DNA of 22,237 nucleotides from an uncultured Bacilli bacterium (GTDB lineage Bacteria; Bacillota_I; Bacilli_A; RF39; UBA660), in the NCBI GenBank assembly GCA_949440065.1, contig CASRZP010000010.1, positions 1 to 22,237 on the forward strand. Reading direction: 5' to 3'. Shown here in pieces: positions 8,242 to 16,680 of this stretch (positions are counted from its first letter, which is position 1; the number at the start of each line of letters is the position of its first letter). The notes under the pieces are model-generated. The model did not search any database. It had not been told where the DNA came from and was given only the letters and a program-made list of their open reading frames with translations. The translations under genes and the position numbers were made by a program.

Positions 8242-9360
8242 TTAAAAGTCTAATACTTCAACGTCTTCTGTTGTACTTGGAGCTTCTTCTACTGGTGCTA
8301 CTTCACTAACAGGTGTAGCTTCTGGTACTGTCTCTTCCACTTTTGGTGCTGCACTACTATTTTCTTGAGCAATTGCATTACTCATCTCTTCTGGAAGTGG
8401 ACTTTCGCCTTGATAAGCACTACGAGGAACTACTGGAATTGGCTGTGTATTTTCAAGTGGATTAGCTCCTCCATAAATCTCGTGACTTACTTCCTTTGGT
8501 TGACTCATATCAGGTACTACTGGTTCTACCCCACCATAGATTCCTTTAGGTTCATCCGTAACCATAGCAGTATCAGATACTACAGTTGCTTCACTTGGCG
8601 TAACTTCTGGTGCTACTGTATCGTTTACTGATACTTCAGGAACAACTGGTGCTTCTACCGTTGGCATAGGAATATCCATACTAGATACTTCAGGTTGTAC
8701 AATAGGCTCTACTGGAGGCACTACTTCTGAATTAGCAATCGGTGTATCCATAATCACATTAGTATTCTGTGGTGTTTCAACAACAGGCTCTACTGGAGGT
8801 AGTGTTACATCATTAACAGGTTGAACGGATGTAAACTGATCAATTCCACTTTGTGGCATAGTAGGGCCTACATTCACCTCTGGTACAGTAGGAGTAGCTT
8901 CTACCGTTGGTAGTACTGGATTAAAATTAGGTTCAGCTACTGTAGGTTGTTCTACTACTGGAGGAATATTTCCTAAATTCATGCCCTGTGCAACATCATT
9001 AACAGCGGGTTCCGTTGGTGTCATTTGCATAAATGATGGTGTTTGTACTCCTTGTCCCATTGGATTTGCATTCATCTCTGGTACAGCATTCATCATTGGA
9101 TCTTGCCCCATGTTTTGTGCTATTCCATACCCAACAGCCATATTATTAGAAAAACCTGCTTGATTTGGCATTTGTGCACTCATATCAGGAGTTGAACTAA
9201 CATTGGCGTTAGCAGCATCCTTCTTTGGTTTTTCCTTCTTACTACCCGAGGTAATAAAAATAATTAATGCAATAATTAATAATAGAACTCCACCAGTGAT
9301 TAGCATTCCAGGGATAGTTAAAAACCAATCGACACTAAAATCAATAGCAAGTGTATTCAT
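8242..9360 (-). CDS. Single-pass membrane protein with long Pro/Val/Glu-rich tail
   Basis: This 372-residue protein begins with a short polar stretch and one transmembrane helix (about residues 14-37), followed at once by the basic SGSKKEKPKK. By the positive-inside rule the remaining ~330 residues should be cytoplasmic. That tail is low in complexity: first rich in Met, Asn and Gln (about 55-115), then in Pro, Val, Glu and Thr, and is probably disordered. Two short repeats of IYGG occur about 20 residues apart near 273 and 295. No known domain is seen. It is transcribed alone from the promoter at 9393-9421. A scaffold or membrane tether is possible but unsupported. The open frame over 1.1 kb with a good GGGAGATG site makes it a real gene. 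Confidence 0.82.
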   Translation of the reverse strand: MNTLAIDFSVDWFLTIPGMLITGGVLLLIIALIIFITSGSKKEKPKKDAANANVSSTPDMSAQMPNQAGFSNNMAVGYGIAQNMGQDPMMNAVPEMNANPMGQGVQTPSFMQMTPTEPAVNDVAQGMNLGNIPPVVEQPTVAEPNFNPVLPTVEATPTVPEVNVGPTMPQSGIDQFTSVQPVNDVTLPPVEPVVETPQNTNVIMDTPIANSEVVPPVEPIVQPEVSSMDIPMPTVEAPVVPEVSVNDTVAPEVTPSEATVVSDTAMVTDEPKGIYGGVEPVVPDMSQPKEVSHEIYGGANPLENTQPIPVVPRSAYQGESPLPEEMSNAIAQENSSAAPKVEETVPEATPVSEVAPVEEAPSTTEDVEVLDF

Positions 9361-9392
9361 CTATTTCATCTCCCTTATTTTATTCTATTTAA

Positions 9393-9421
9393 ATGATAAC
9401 AAAAAAAGATGAAAAAAGCAA
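9393..9421 (-). promoter_or_regulatory. Promoter of the Pro/Val/Glu-rich membrane protein
   Basis: TTGCTT (9416-9421) and TATCAT (9393-9398) are 17 bases apart, ahead of the start at 9360. Confidence 0.6.
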
Positions 9422-9449
9422 ACAATTTTTCTATCTTTACATTTCTTTA

Positions 9450-10100
9450 CTATTTAAAGACTGTCCATATTTTGTCAGTAGGCATTTTGGTAAACGTCAT
9501 TAATTCCTTACTAATGGGATGGTAAAAGGATAATTGATAAGCATATAACGCAATTCCTATTTTCTCCCCTCTTCCATAACGCATATCTCCTAATAAAGGA
9601 TAACCACGTGATGCAAACTGGACCCTAATTTGATGATGCCTTCCTGTTAATAAATGCACCTTTACTAACGATAACTTTCTTTTCTCATCCACATCAACCA
9701 CTTCATAAGTTAATTCACTTCTTTTACCTTTTGGATGTACGATGGTATTTCCATCTTCCTTTTTTAATAAATTATCGATGAAATGTCCATTCTTTTTTAA
9801 AACACCATGAACAATCGCTAAATATTCTTTTTGCACCCTGTGATTTTTGATTTGTTCATTTAACCTACTAGCCGCTTTAGAAGTCCTTGCAAATACCATT
9901 ACCCCTCCAACGGGACGATCCAGACGATGTACTAGTCCAAGATAGACATTTCCTTGTTTATGATACTTTTCCTTAATATATTGTTTTACCATCGTAAGTA
10001 AGTCTAAGTCCTTTGTCGCATCGGCTTGACTTAGTACATTAACTGGCTTAACCACCACGATAATGTGATTATCTTCATATAAAACTTCTAGCTTAGTCAT
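9450..10100 (-). CDS. RluA-family 23S rRNA/tRNA pseudouridine synthase
   Basis: The protein isomerises uridine to pseudouridine in RNA. It has the catalytic motif GLVHRLDRPVGG, with the nucleophile at Asp61, followed by the family's VFARTSKAA and HQIRVQFA motifs. At 216 residues it is a short member without an N-terminal S4 domain. I use the ATG at 10100 (MTKLEVLYED), which overlaps the end of the methyltransferase gene by eight bases with AAGG about 10 bases upstream. An in-frame GTG at 10127 would add nine residues that read as part of the upstream coding sequence. The overlap places the two RNA-modification genes in one operon. The target position cannot be told from sequence. Confidence 0.9.
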   Translation of the reverse strand: MTKLEVLYEDNHIIVVVKPVNVLSQADATKDLDLLTMVKQYIKEKYHKQGNVYLGLVHRLDRPVGGVMVFARTSKAASRLNEQIKNHRVQKEYLAIVHGVLKKNGHFIDNLLKKEDGNTIVHPKGKRSELTYEVVDVDEKRKLSLVKVHLLTGRHHQIRVQFASRGYPLLGDMRYGRGEKIGIALYAYQLSFYHPISKELMTFTKMPTDKIWTVFK

Positions 10101-10959
10101 TACTTTGATACCTTCCATAAATTCCACAAGGGAGTACTAAAGTACTATTTTCTATTGGTAGTCCTATCTCACCAGTATCAATTTTGCCCTTTTTATCTTT
10201 AAAATAAATCTTTAATAAATTACCTAAAACACTACTGGATAGACCTGTGGTATAAGAATTAATCAAAAAGAACAAGGGTTCATCTACTAAAATATCCATA
10301 CAAGCACAAATTAAAGGATCTAAATCTTTTTCAATATCCCAAATTTCTCCGTTAGCACCTTTTCCATAACTAGGAGGATCCATAATAATGGCATCATATT
10401 TATTGCCACGTCTTGCTTCTCTTTTTACAAACTTTAATACATCATCCACAATAAAGCGAATTGGTGCATTTTCTAAATGAGAGGCCTTAACATTTTCCTT
10501 AGCCCATTCGTTCATTCCACGTGAAGAGTCGACATGTACTACACTTGCTCCTTTTGATAGACATGCAACACTTGCAGCACCAGTGTAAGCAAAAAGATTT
10601 AACACTTTAACTTGTCGATTGGCTTTTTCTATTTTTTCCATACAAAAATCCCAGTTTACGGCTTGTTCAGGAAATAATCCTGTATGTTTAAAGCCCATTT
10701 GCTTAATACAAAAGGTTAAATGTTTATACTTAATTTTCCACATCGAAGGAGTACTTTTTAAATTTTCCCAGTGTCCTCCTCCTTTATTGCTACGATAGTA
10801 CACGGCATTAATCTCTTTATGATTTTCTAATAAGTTTCCATGATTCCAAATAATCTGGGGATCGGGTCTAAGTAAATAAATATTACCCCAACGCTCTAGT
10901 TTTTCACCATTGCTACAATCAACTAATTGATAGTCTTTCCAAGTATTTGCTATTCTCAT
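10093..10959 (-). CDS. Class I SAM-dependent RNA methyltransferase (RlmI/RlmK-like)
   Basis: This 288-residue protein has the SAM-binding motif LNLFAYTGAASVACLSKGA (120-138), the acidic residue following strand 2 (VHVDSS, 141-146) and the catalytic-type motif IIMDPPSYGKG (191-201), as in the RlmI/RlmK/YccW group acting on 23S rRNA. It lacks the N-terminal PUA domain of RlmI, so its exact target is open. The start at 10959 has a near-perfect site (AAGGAGGTGA). In-frame codons further upstream to 11019 would run through the promoter and are rejected. Its partner downstream is a pseudouridine synthase, which supports an RNA-modification operon. The gene runs divergently from the HExxH gene at 11070. 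Confidence 0.9.
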   Translation of the reverse strand: MRIANTWKDYQLVDCSNGEKLERWGNIYLLRPDPQIIWNHGNLLENHKEINAVYYRSNKGGGHWENLKSTPSMWKIKYKHLTFCIKQMGFKHTGLFPEQAVNWDFCMEKIEKANRQVKVLNLFAYTGAASVACLSKGASVVHVDSSRGMNEWAKENVKASHLENAPIRFIVDDVLKFVKREARRGNKYDAIIMDPPSYGKGANGEIWDIEKDLDPLICACMDILVDEPLFFLINSYTTGLSSSVLGNLLKIYFKDKKGKIDTGEIGLPIENSTLVLPCGIYGRYQSND

Positions 10960-10977
10960 TTTTTCTTCACCTCCTTC

Positions 10978-11006
10978 ATTATAGGAAAAATTTAGAAAAA
11001 TAACAA
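10978..11006 (-). promoter_or_regulatory. Promoter of the RNA-modification operon
   Basis: TTGTTA (11001-11006) and TATAAT (10978-10983) are 17 bases apart. The -10 box lies just before the AAGGAGG of the methyltransferase gene, so the 5' leader is very short. Confidence 0.75.
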
Positions 11007-11012
11007 TATAAA

Positions 11013-11041
11013 TTGACAACTTGCATATCTTATCTTATAAT
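11013..11041 (+). promoter_or_regulatory. Promoter of the plus-strand HExxH gene
   Basis: Consensus TTGACA (11013-11018) and TATAAT (11036-11041) have a 17-base spacer. Its -35 box is only six bases from the -35 box of the divergent operon. Confidence 0.88.
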
Positions 11042-11069
11042 AAAAACTCATCACTAGGGGGAATAAGGT

Positions 11070-12158
11070 ATGATAAATAACGATAAGCTTTATGAAATAA
11101 TGGGTATGATAGAAAATATTTTTAATAAAGTAGATGAAATCGATAAGGATGATTCTTACTTAAAACAATTGGGAAATACCACATTAGAAAACACTAGATT
11201 AAGAGAATTGTTTGAAGACTATGCTATTTTAATTTCTTATGCAGCGAACAATTATTTTCAAAAAATGGGACTAACTAATGATTTAGATAATATTTTATAT
11301 CAAAGGTTTGTTCTTCAATTTTTAACCATGAAGTTTCATTTATTAGATGAAGTTCAATATAAAAAGAATTGTACACCACCGAAGTTAGTAGATTACGGAA
11401 ATGATTTAACATACTCAGAATATGGACTATTTAAGTATCAATTTTCTAATGCCATTTCTAATAAGGAAGATAAATGGGGAGAAAAACATTGTTATGTAAG
11501 AGTTGATGTTCCACCGTTATTTTTAATGTATGAGTTAATTCATGAAATGACACATGCTACCTTTTGTACAGAAAAACAAGAATATAGTAATGCCATTGTT
11601 ATTCCTATGGGATTAAAAGAATATGTTTATCATAAAGATAACAAAAAAACTACTACTGATGTACTTCCTATTGTCTTTGATGAAGCCATTACTAGTTACA
11701 TTGGTGAAGGAATTTTATTAGAAGTTTTAGGAATCAATGAAAAAGAAATGGTTAAGTTAGATTTAAAATTAGGCAATACCTTAAAAGAAATTAAGGATGA
11801 ACAATACTATGATTCACTAGGCAATTGTTTAGTGGTTCCTTATGACATTACTAAGATGTTAATGAGTAATCAAAAAATTAAGCAAGCCATCATGGAATTT
11901 TTAGTCATCAACCATCATCATGAAAAATTAGATAATATCTTAAGCGAAACTCTTTTACCAGAAAATGCTTTTGCTTATTTATCTAATTTATATCAAGAAT
12001 GTTATACAAGTGAAAAAGAAAAATTACAAAAAGGTATCGATATTCAAAATAGAGCCATGTATACACCAAAAGAGAAAGCTATATTAAGTTACATTCATGG
12101 AGTTATTGGATTATACAATATGGAAACCGAGTTAACTACCGACCATAAAACAAAGTAA
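11070..12158 (+). CDS. Putative cytoplasmic zinc metallopeptidase (HExxH), unknown family
   Basis: I do not recognise the family of this 362-residue protein. Its visible hallmark is YELIHEMTHA with the zinc-binding HEMTH at residues 158-162, and a likely third ligand Glu205 in FDEAITSY, 43 residues later, a gluzincin-like arrangement. There is no signal peptide or transmembrane helix, so it should act in the cytoplasm. GGGGGAATAAGG precedes the ATG. It has a strong promoter of its own and is followed 13 bases later by a 42-residue gene. A second HExxH protein with a similar plan lies at 18816-19949. Substrate and peptidase activity are not shown by the sequence. Confidence 0.75.
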   Translation: MINNDKLYEIMGMIENIFNKVDEIDKDDSYLKQLGNTTLENTRLRELFEDYAILISYAANNYFQKMGLTNDLDNILYQRFVLQFLTMKFHLLDEVQYKKNCTPPKLVDYGNDLTYSEYGLFKYQFSNAISNKEDKWGEKHCYVRVDVPPLFLMYELIHEMTHATFCTEKQEYSNAIVIPMGLKEYVYHKDNKKTTTDVLPIVFDEAITSYIGEGILLEVLGINEKEMVKLDLKLGNTLKEIKDEQYYDSLGNCLVVPYDITKMLMSNQKIKQAIMEFLVINHHHEKLDNILSETLLPENAFAYLSNLYQECYTSEKEKLQKGIDIQNRAMYTPKEKAILSYIHGVIGLYNMETELTTDHKTK

Positions 12159-12171
12159 AGAGGAGAAAAAC

Positions 12172-12300
12172 ATGAATTATAAAGTATATCAAGCTTATAA
12201 AAATATGTTAGAAAAAAGTAATCAAAAAGAAAAACCAGAAAATCAACAACCAAAAGTTTATAGCAAAGTCATCAAAAGAATTCCTAAACCTAAAAAGTAA
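12172..12300 (+). CDS. Small basic 42-residue protein
   Basis: This short gene begins with ATG at 12172, nine bases after AGAGGAG, and runs to TAA at 12298-12300, just before a strong terminator. The product starts MNYKVYQAYKNMLEK and ends with a Lys/Pro-rich tail (KRIPKPKK), with a Lys/Glu/Gln middle. It is highly charged, soluble and basic at its end. It lies in the same transcript as the HExxH gene, 13 bases downstream, so it may be a partner, substrate or regulator of it. No family is recognised. The support is the ribosome binding site, the position and the terminator. Confidence 0.62.
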   Translation: MNYKVYQAYKNMLEKSNQKEKPENQQPKVYSKVIKRIPKPKK

Positions 12301-12312
12301 ATACGATAAAAG

Positions 12313-12356
12313 AAAACTTCAAACGATAAAATGTCGAATGAAGTTTTTATTTTTCT
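12313..12356 (+). terminator. Rho-independent terminator after the 42-residue gene
   Basis: AAAACTTCA pairs with TGAAGTTTT, with a nested CGA/TCG stem separated by a symmetric AA/AA internal loop, followed by a T-rich tail. The rest of 12357-12480 shows no supported gene. Confidence 0.82.
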
Positions 12357-12480
12357 TACAAGAACAATTTGACATTTTTATAATAGACATATAATCAAGT
12401 GGCAAATTTATGACGCAAACGGCAAAAAAATTCAATAGAGACCTTACGTTCATTATATATTAGAAAAACTTATCGAGATT

Positions 12481-13188
12481 CTACTTTAATTTTAGAAATT
12501 CTTGATAAAGTTTTTCACATTTTTCCTTATCCATCGCTGGTAAATCTTTTAAAGGGTTATATAACTTTAAGGCATCATACTTTTCAGTACCTAACTTATG
12601 ATATGGGATAAACTCTACTTTTTCCACATGAGGAATCTTCTTGATAAACTTAGCAAAACGTTTCACATAGTCCATATTATCATGTATCCCTGGAACAACA
12701 ACTTGACGAAGCCACACCCTATTATTGTGATTTTTCAACTTCTCTATAAAATCTAAAAAATCACTAATATCATGTTTCACTAAACTCTGATACCCCACTT
12801 TGTCAATATGTTTAACATCTAAAATAACAAGGTCTACCAAATCTAAAATTTCATCCATTAATCTTGTTCCCACGCCTGCTGTATCTAAAGCAATATGAAT
12901 ATTCTCCTTCTTCAATAGACGACAACACTCTAGCAAAAACTCAGGTTGCATCAGTGGTTCTCCTCCAGAAAAAGTCACTCCTCCATTATCTTGATAATAA
13001 GGCTTATAACGTTTTACCTTTTCTACAAGTTCTTCTGGTGTAATATTTTTATCTTTCATCTTCCACATTTCTGGATTATGACAATACAAACAACGTAAGG
13101 AACAGCCATTCAAGAAAATGACTGTTCTAATTCCCGGACCATCTACTAAGCCCATACTTTCAATTGAATCAATACTTCCCTTTATCAT
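12481..13188 (-). CDS. pflA: Pyruvate formate-lyase activating enzyme (radical SAM)
   Basis: This 235-residue radical SAM enzyme installs the glycyl radical on pyruvate formate-lyase. It carries the Cx3Cx2C iron-sulfur motif at Cys29, Cys33 and Cys36 (NGCSLRCLYCHNPEMW) and the family motif GGVTFSGGEPLMQPEF, close to the usual PflA length of about 245. Its ATG overlaps the pflB stop by one base (TAATG), so the two proteins are translationally coupled. No clear hairpin terminator is visible after the stop. Confidence 0.96.
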   Translation of the reverse strand: MIKGSIDSIESMGLVDGPGIRTVIFLNGCSLRCLYCHNPEMWKMKDKNITPEELVEKVKRYKPYYQDNGGVTFSGGEPLMQPEFLLECCRLLKKENIHIALDTAGVGTRLMDEILDLVDLVILDVKHIDKVGYQSLVKHDISDFLDFIEKLKNHNNRVWLRQVVVPGIHDNMDYVKRFAKFIKKIPHVEKVEFIPYHKLGTEKYDALKLYNPLKDLPAMDKEKCEKLYQEFLKLK

Positions 13189-15419
13189 TATAAACTCTCA
13201 TGAAACGTTCTAGCGATAACTTCTTGTTGCTGTTTTCTAGTTAGTCGATTAAATCTTACCGCGTAACCTGATACACGAATCGTTAATAACGGATATTTCT
13301 CTGGATTTTCCATCGCATCTTCTAACATCGAACGATTTAATACATTAACGTTCAAATGATGTGCTCCTTGCATAAAATATCCATCTAAAATCGCTACTAA
13401 ATTCGTAATTTGCTCTTCCTTAGACTTTCCTATTGCCGTTGGAACAATGGAGAAAGTATTGGATACTCCATCTTGACAGCACCCTTGATATTTGATTTTG
13501 GCTACTGAATTTAGTGAGGCTAGTGCTCCTGTACAATCACGTCCATGCATTGGATTAGCACCAGGTGCAAAAGGAACTCCTGCTTTTCTACCATCAGGTG
13601 TCGCACCCGTTTTTTCTCCATACACCACATTTGATGTAATCGTTAACACGGATAAAGTATGAATAGCATTTCGATAAACTTTGTGTTTACATAATTCTTG
13701 ATAGAACTTTTCTAAAATACCTGTCGCAATTTTATCTACCCTGTCATCATCATTTCCATACTTAGGATAATCTCCATCCACTTCAAAATCTATGGCAATT
13801 CCCTCTTCATTTCTAATTGGTTTAACTTTAGCATACTTGATCGCTGACAAGGAATCTGCTGCTACACTTAACCCTGCTACACCAAAAGCCATTAATCGTT
13901 CCACAAAAGTATCATGTAAAGCCATTTGCCCACGTTCATAAGCATACTTATCATGCATATAGTGAATAATATTCATCGTATTAACATATAACTCTGCTAC
14001 TTTTTCTAGTACACAATAATAAGCACTTACAACTTTATCATAATCTAAAACTTCATCCGTAATTTTTTCTACATCTTCTAATACTTTTAACCCTTTAACT
14101 TCATCAATTCCTCCATTGATAGCATATAAAAGAGATTTTGCTAAATTACAACGTGCGCCAAAAAATTGCATTTGTTTTCCTAGTTTCATCGCCGATACAC
14201 AACACGCTATGGCATAATCATCACCATATAAAGGACGCATAACATCATCATTTTCATACTGAATAGCATCTGTTGCAATCGACATTTTTGCACAATATTT
14301 TTTGAAATTTTCTGGTAATTTTTCACTCCACAATACCGTCATATTAGGTTCTGGTGCAGGATCTAAGTTCGTTAACGTATGCAAAATTCGATATGAAGTT
14401 TTCGTTACCATGTGACTTCCATCATTTGATATTCCAGCAAGAGATGCGGTAACCCATGTAGGATCACCTGAGAATAATTCATCATACTCTGGTGTTCTTA
14501 AATGACGAACTAAACGTAACTTAATCACAAACTGATCAATTAACTCTTGGGCTTCTTGCTCATTAATTAGCCCTTCTTCCAAATCACGACGTAGATAAAT
14601 ATCAAAGAAAGCATCCACTCTTCCTAAACTCATCGCAGCACCATTATTCTCTTTTACTGCTGCTAAATAACCAAAGTAAGTCCATTGAATCGCTTCTTTA
14701 GCATTTTTTGCTGGCATGGATATATCAAAACCATAACGAAGCGCCATCTTTTTTATTAAATCTAAGGCATTATACTGCTCTGTTACTTCTTCCCGTAAGC
14801 GAATTAACTCATCTGTCATGGAACCTAATAAATTATCATGATCCTTTTTCTTTTGTTCCATCAAGTAGTCAATTCCATATAATGCAATACGACGATAATC
14901 ACCAATAATTCTACCACGTCCATAAGCATCAGGAAGTCCAGTTAATAAACCTACCTTCCTAGCTAAACGCATTTCAGTAGTATACGCATCAAACACACCT
15001 TGATTATGCGTCTTTCTAAATTGATTAAAATATGTATCGATATCCTTATTTAATGTATATCCATAAGCTTCTAGTGAATTGTACACCATCCTGATGCCAC
15101 CATAAGGATTAACAATTCGTTTTAGTGGCTCATCGGTTTGAAGTCCATAAATCACTTCGTTTTCCTTATCGATATATCCTTCTTGATAACTATCAATTCC
15201 TGAAACATGTGAAACATCTATATCTAAGACCTGTTTTTTCAACTCTTCTTTTAATAATGTTGAACAACGATCCCACACCTTTTTCGTCTTTTTGGTAGGT
15301 TTTTCCAAAAACACGTCATTTCCATCATAAGGCGTAATATTTTCTTGAATAAAATTTTCAACATCTATTTCCTTTTTCCACTTTTCTCCTTGAAAAGCTT
15401 TCCAATATTCATTCATCAT
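13188..15419 (-). CDS. pflB: Formate C-acetyltransferase (pyruvate formate-lyase)
   Basis: The enzyme converts pyruvate and CoA to acetyl-CoA and formate under anaerobic conditions. The 743-residue protein is full length. It carries the adjacent active-site cysteines Cys406-Cys407 (AIACCVSAMKLG) and the C-terminal glycyl-radical motif RVSGYAV with Gly718. AGGAGG lies five bases before the first of two tandem ATG codons; the second, at 15416, is equally possible. A TATAAT at 15481-15486 and a TACAAT nearer the gene are candidate -10 boxes, both with weak -35 regions. A 10-bp palindrome AATACGTATT overlaps the first one and might be an operator. It is coupled to pflA downstream. Confidence 0.97.
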   Translation of the reverse strand: MMNEYWKAFQGEKWKKEIDVENFIQENITPYDGNDVFLEKPTKKTKKVWDRCSTLLKEELKKQVLDIDVSHVSGIDSYQEGYIDKENEVIYGLQTDEPLKRIVNPYGGIRMVYNSLEAYGYTLNKDIDTYFNQFRKTHNQGVFDAYTTEMRLARKVGLLTGLPDAYGRGRIIGDYRRIALYGIDYLMEQKKKDHDNLLGSMTDELIRLREEVTEQYNALDLIKKMALRYGFDISMPAKNAKEAIQWTYFGYLAAVKENNGAAMSLGRVDAFFDIYLRRDLEEGLINEQEAQELIDQFVIKLRLVRHLRTPEYDELFSGDPTWVTASLAGISNDGSHMVTKTSYRILHTLTNLDPAPEPNMTVLWSEKLPENFKKYCAKMSIATDAIQYENDDVMRPLYGDDYAIACCVSAMKLGKQMQFFGARCNLAKSLLYAINGGIDEVKGLKVLEDVEKITDEVLDYDKVVSAYYCVLEKVAELYVNTMNIIHYMHDKYAYERGQMALHDTFVERLMAFGVAGLSVAADSLSAIKYAKVKPIRNEEGIAIDFEVDGDYPKYGNDDDRVDKIATGILEKFYQELCKHKVYRNAIHTLSVLTITSNVVYGEKTGATPDGRKAGVPFAPGANPMHGRDCTGALASLNSVAKIKYQGCCQDGVSNTFSIVPTAIGKSKEEQITNLVAILDGYFMQGAHHLNVNVLNRSMLEDAMENPEKYPLLTIRVSGYAVRFNRLTRKQQQEVIARTFHESL

Positions 15420-15520
15420 TGATTCCTCCTAACGATAATATTGTACCACAGGTTAGTAAAAATTAAACACGGCAATACGTATTATACACTACTTGACAAA
15501 CTCTATTTTACAAAAAAGAA

Positions 15521-16432
15521 CTACTCTTTATTTAAGAATTCCTTAATATAATCAAATGCTTTTCTTACTTCCCTCGTATGTAAATTACCATTAAAAAAGC
15601 CATGAATGCATCCATTAATTTGATGATATTCCACTTCATTTCCATCTTGCTCTAAACATCTAGCAAACTCTTTTGCTTCATCTACTAAAGGATCTAGTTC
15701 CGCGGTAATGATTAACGTTTTTGGTTGATTTTTAAAATTATTAGCTAGCAAAGGAGCAACATAGGGACTTTTTCTATTTTCATCTTTAGTATATAACGTA
15801 AAATAATCTTCAAGATACTTAGCTTTTAACAAATAGTTATCTCCTTTTTCTTTTACGGATAAAAATTTAGTATTCTTGGAGTGATCATGGTATAAAACAG
15901 GATAAATTAAAATTTGTCTTTTTGGAAAAAAGAGTCCTTCTTCCTTAGCTTTTAGAGAAATAACCGCGGATAAATTTCCTCCAGCAGAATCTCCCATTAA
16001 TGTAACATTTTCACTCTTTACCTTCAAAAAACCATCAAGGTAAATCGCTTTAGCAACATAGTAACAATCTTCTAAGCCTTTCGGATAAGGATATTCTGGT
16101 GCTAAATGATAATCTACAAAAACGACAATTTTTTCTAACTCTTTTGCCATTTTTACACACAATTTATCATATGATATTCTGCTTCCTGCGACAAATCCTC
16201 CACCGTGAAAAAATAAAATTAAAGAATTTACCTCTTCTTTTTCTGGATAATAACAATATACAGGAATTTTTCGATCTTCTAAACTAAATTCCATTCTTAC
16301 TCTTTTACAAGGAACTCTTACCCAGCGGAAATGTAAGAAGGGCATAACTAATCGTTGTAAATGATAAGACTTAGTTAAATCTAAATCTATGTTGGAAATG
16401 AAGGATACAATATATTTCGTTAACCTTTTCAT
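15521..16432 (-). CDS. Alpha/beta hydrolase, HSL-type esterase/lipase
   Basis: The 303-residue protein belongs to the hormone-sensitive-lipase family of serine esterases. It shows the oxyanion-hole motif HGGGF (76-80), the nucleophile elbow GDSAGG with Ser149, and the remaining triad residues in order, Asp247 (ITAELDPLVDE) and His277 (CIHGFF). There is no signal peptide, so it is probably a cytoplasmic carboxylesterase acting on small esters. AGGAT precedes the ATG. It lies upstream of pflB on the same strand with about 100 bases between, so it is likely a separate unit. Only a weak 5-bp hairpin followed by T is seen after the stop. The 200 bases upstream of it are a divergent, AT-rich intergenic region. 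Confidence 0.9.
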   Translation of the reverse strand: MKRLTKYIVSFISNIDLDLTKSYHLQRLVMPFLHFRWVRVPCKRVRMEFSLEDRKIPVYCYYPEKEEVNSLILFFHGGGFVAGSRISYDKLCVKMAKELEKIVVFVDYHLAPEYPYPKGLEDCYYVAKAIYLDGFLKVKSENVTLMGDSAGGNLSAVISLKAKEEGLFFPKRQILIYPVLYHDHSKNTKFLSVKEKGDNYLLKAKYLEDYFTLYTKDENRKSPYVAPLLANNFKNQPKTLIITAELDPLVDEAKEFARCLEQDGNEVEYHQINGCIHGFFNGNLHTREVRKAFDYIKEFLNKE

Positions 16433-16625
16433 TTTTTATCCTACCCTTTATCTAGTTTTTTTCTTTTTGTTTTATCTTATCATACTAAATTCTTTTTTTT
16501 CAATATAATTTGTAAAAGTACTCAGTTTTCTCCTATTTTTTTATAATTAAAACGTGCACCATATACATAACTTTTTATTTTGTCAATAACAAAACATAAA
16601 TTTTTACATTTTTTTACAATTTTTC

Positions 16626-16653
16626 TTGACTTTTAGAAAAAATCGTGTATAAT
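16626..16653 (+). promoter_or_regulatory. Promoter of the coiled-coil protein gene
   Basis: TTGACT (16626-16631) and TATAAT (16648-16653) are 16 bases apart, about 28 bases before the start at 16681. This rules out the in-frame GTG at 16645 as a start, since it lies across the promoter. Confidence 0.78.
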
Positions 16654-16680
16654 ATGTGTCATCAAAAGGGGGACTTTGAT

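Noticed and set aside
8365..9412. Plus-strand ORFs opposite the Pro/Val/Glu-rich protein gene
   Set aside because: They arise from the biased codon composition of the minus-strand gene, and their products are low-complexity with no start signals.
12410..12463. 17-codon plus-strand ORF after a TTGACA and a TATAAT in the pflA/42-residue-gene gap
   Set aside because: The two boxes are only 15 bases apart, the ribosome binding site is poor, and nothing else supports translation of so short a frame.
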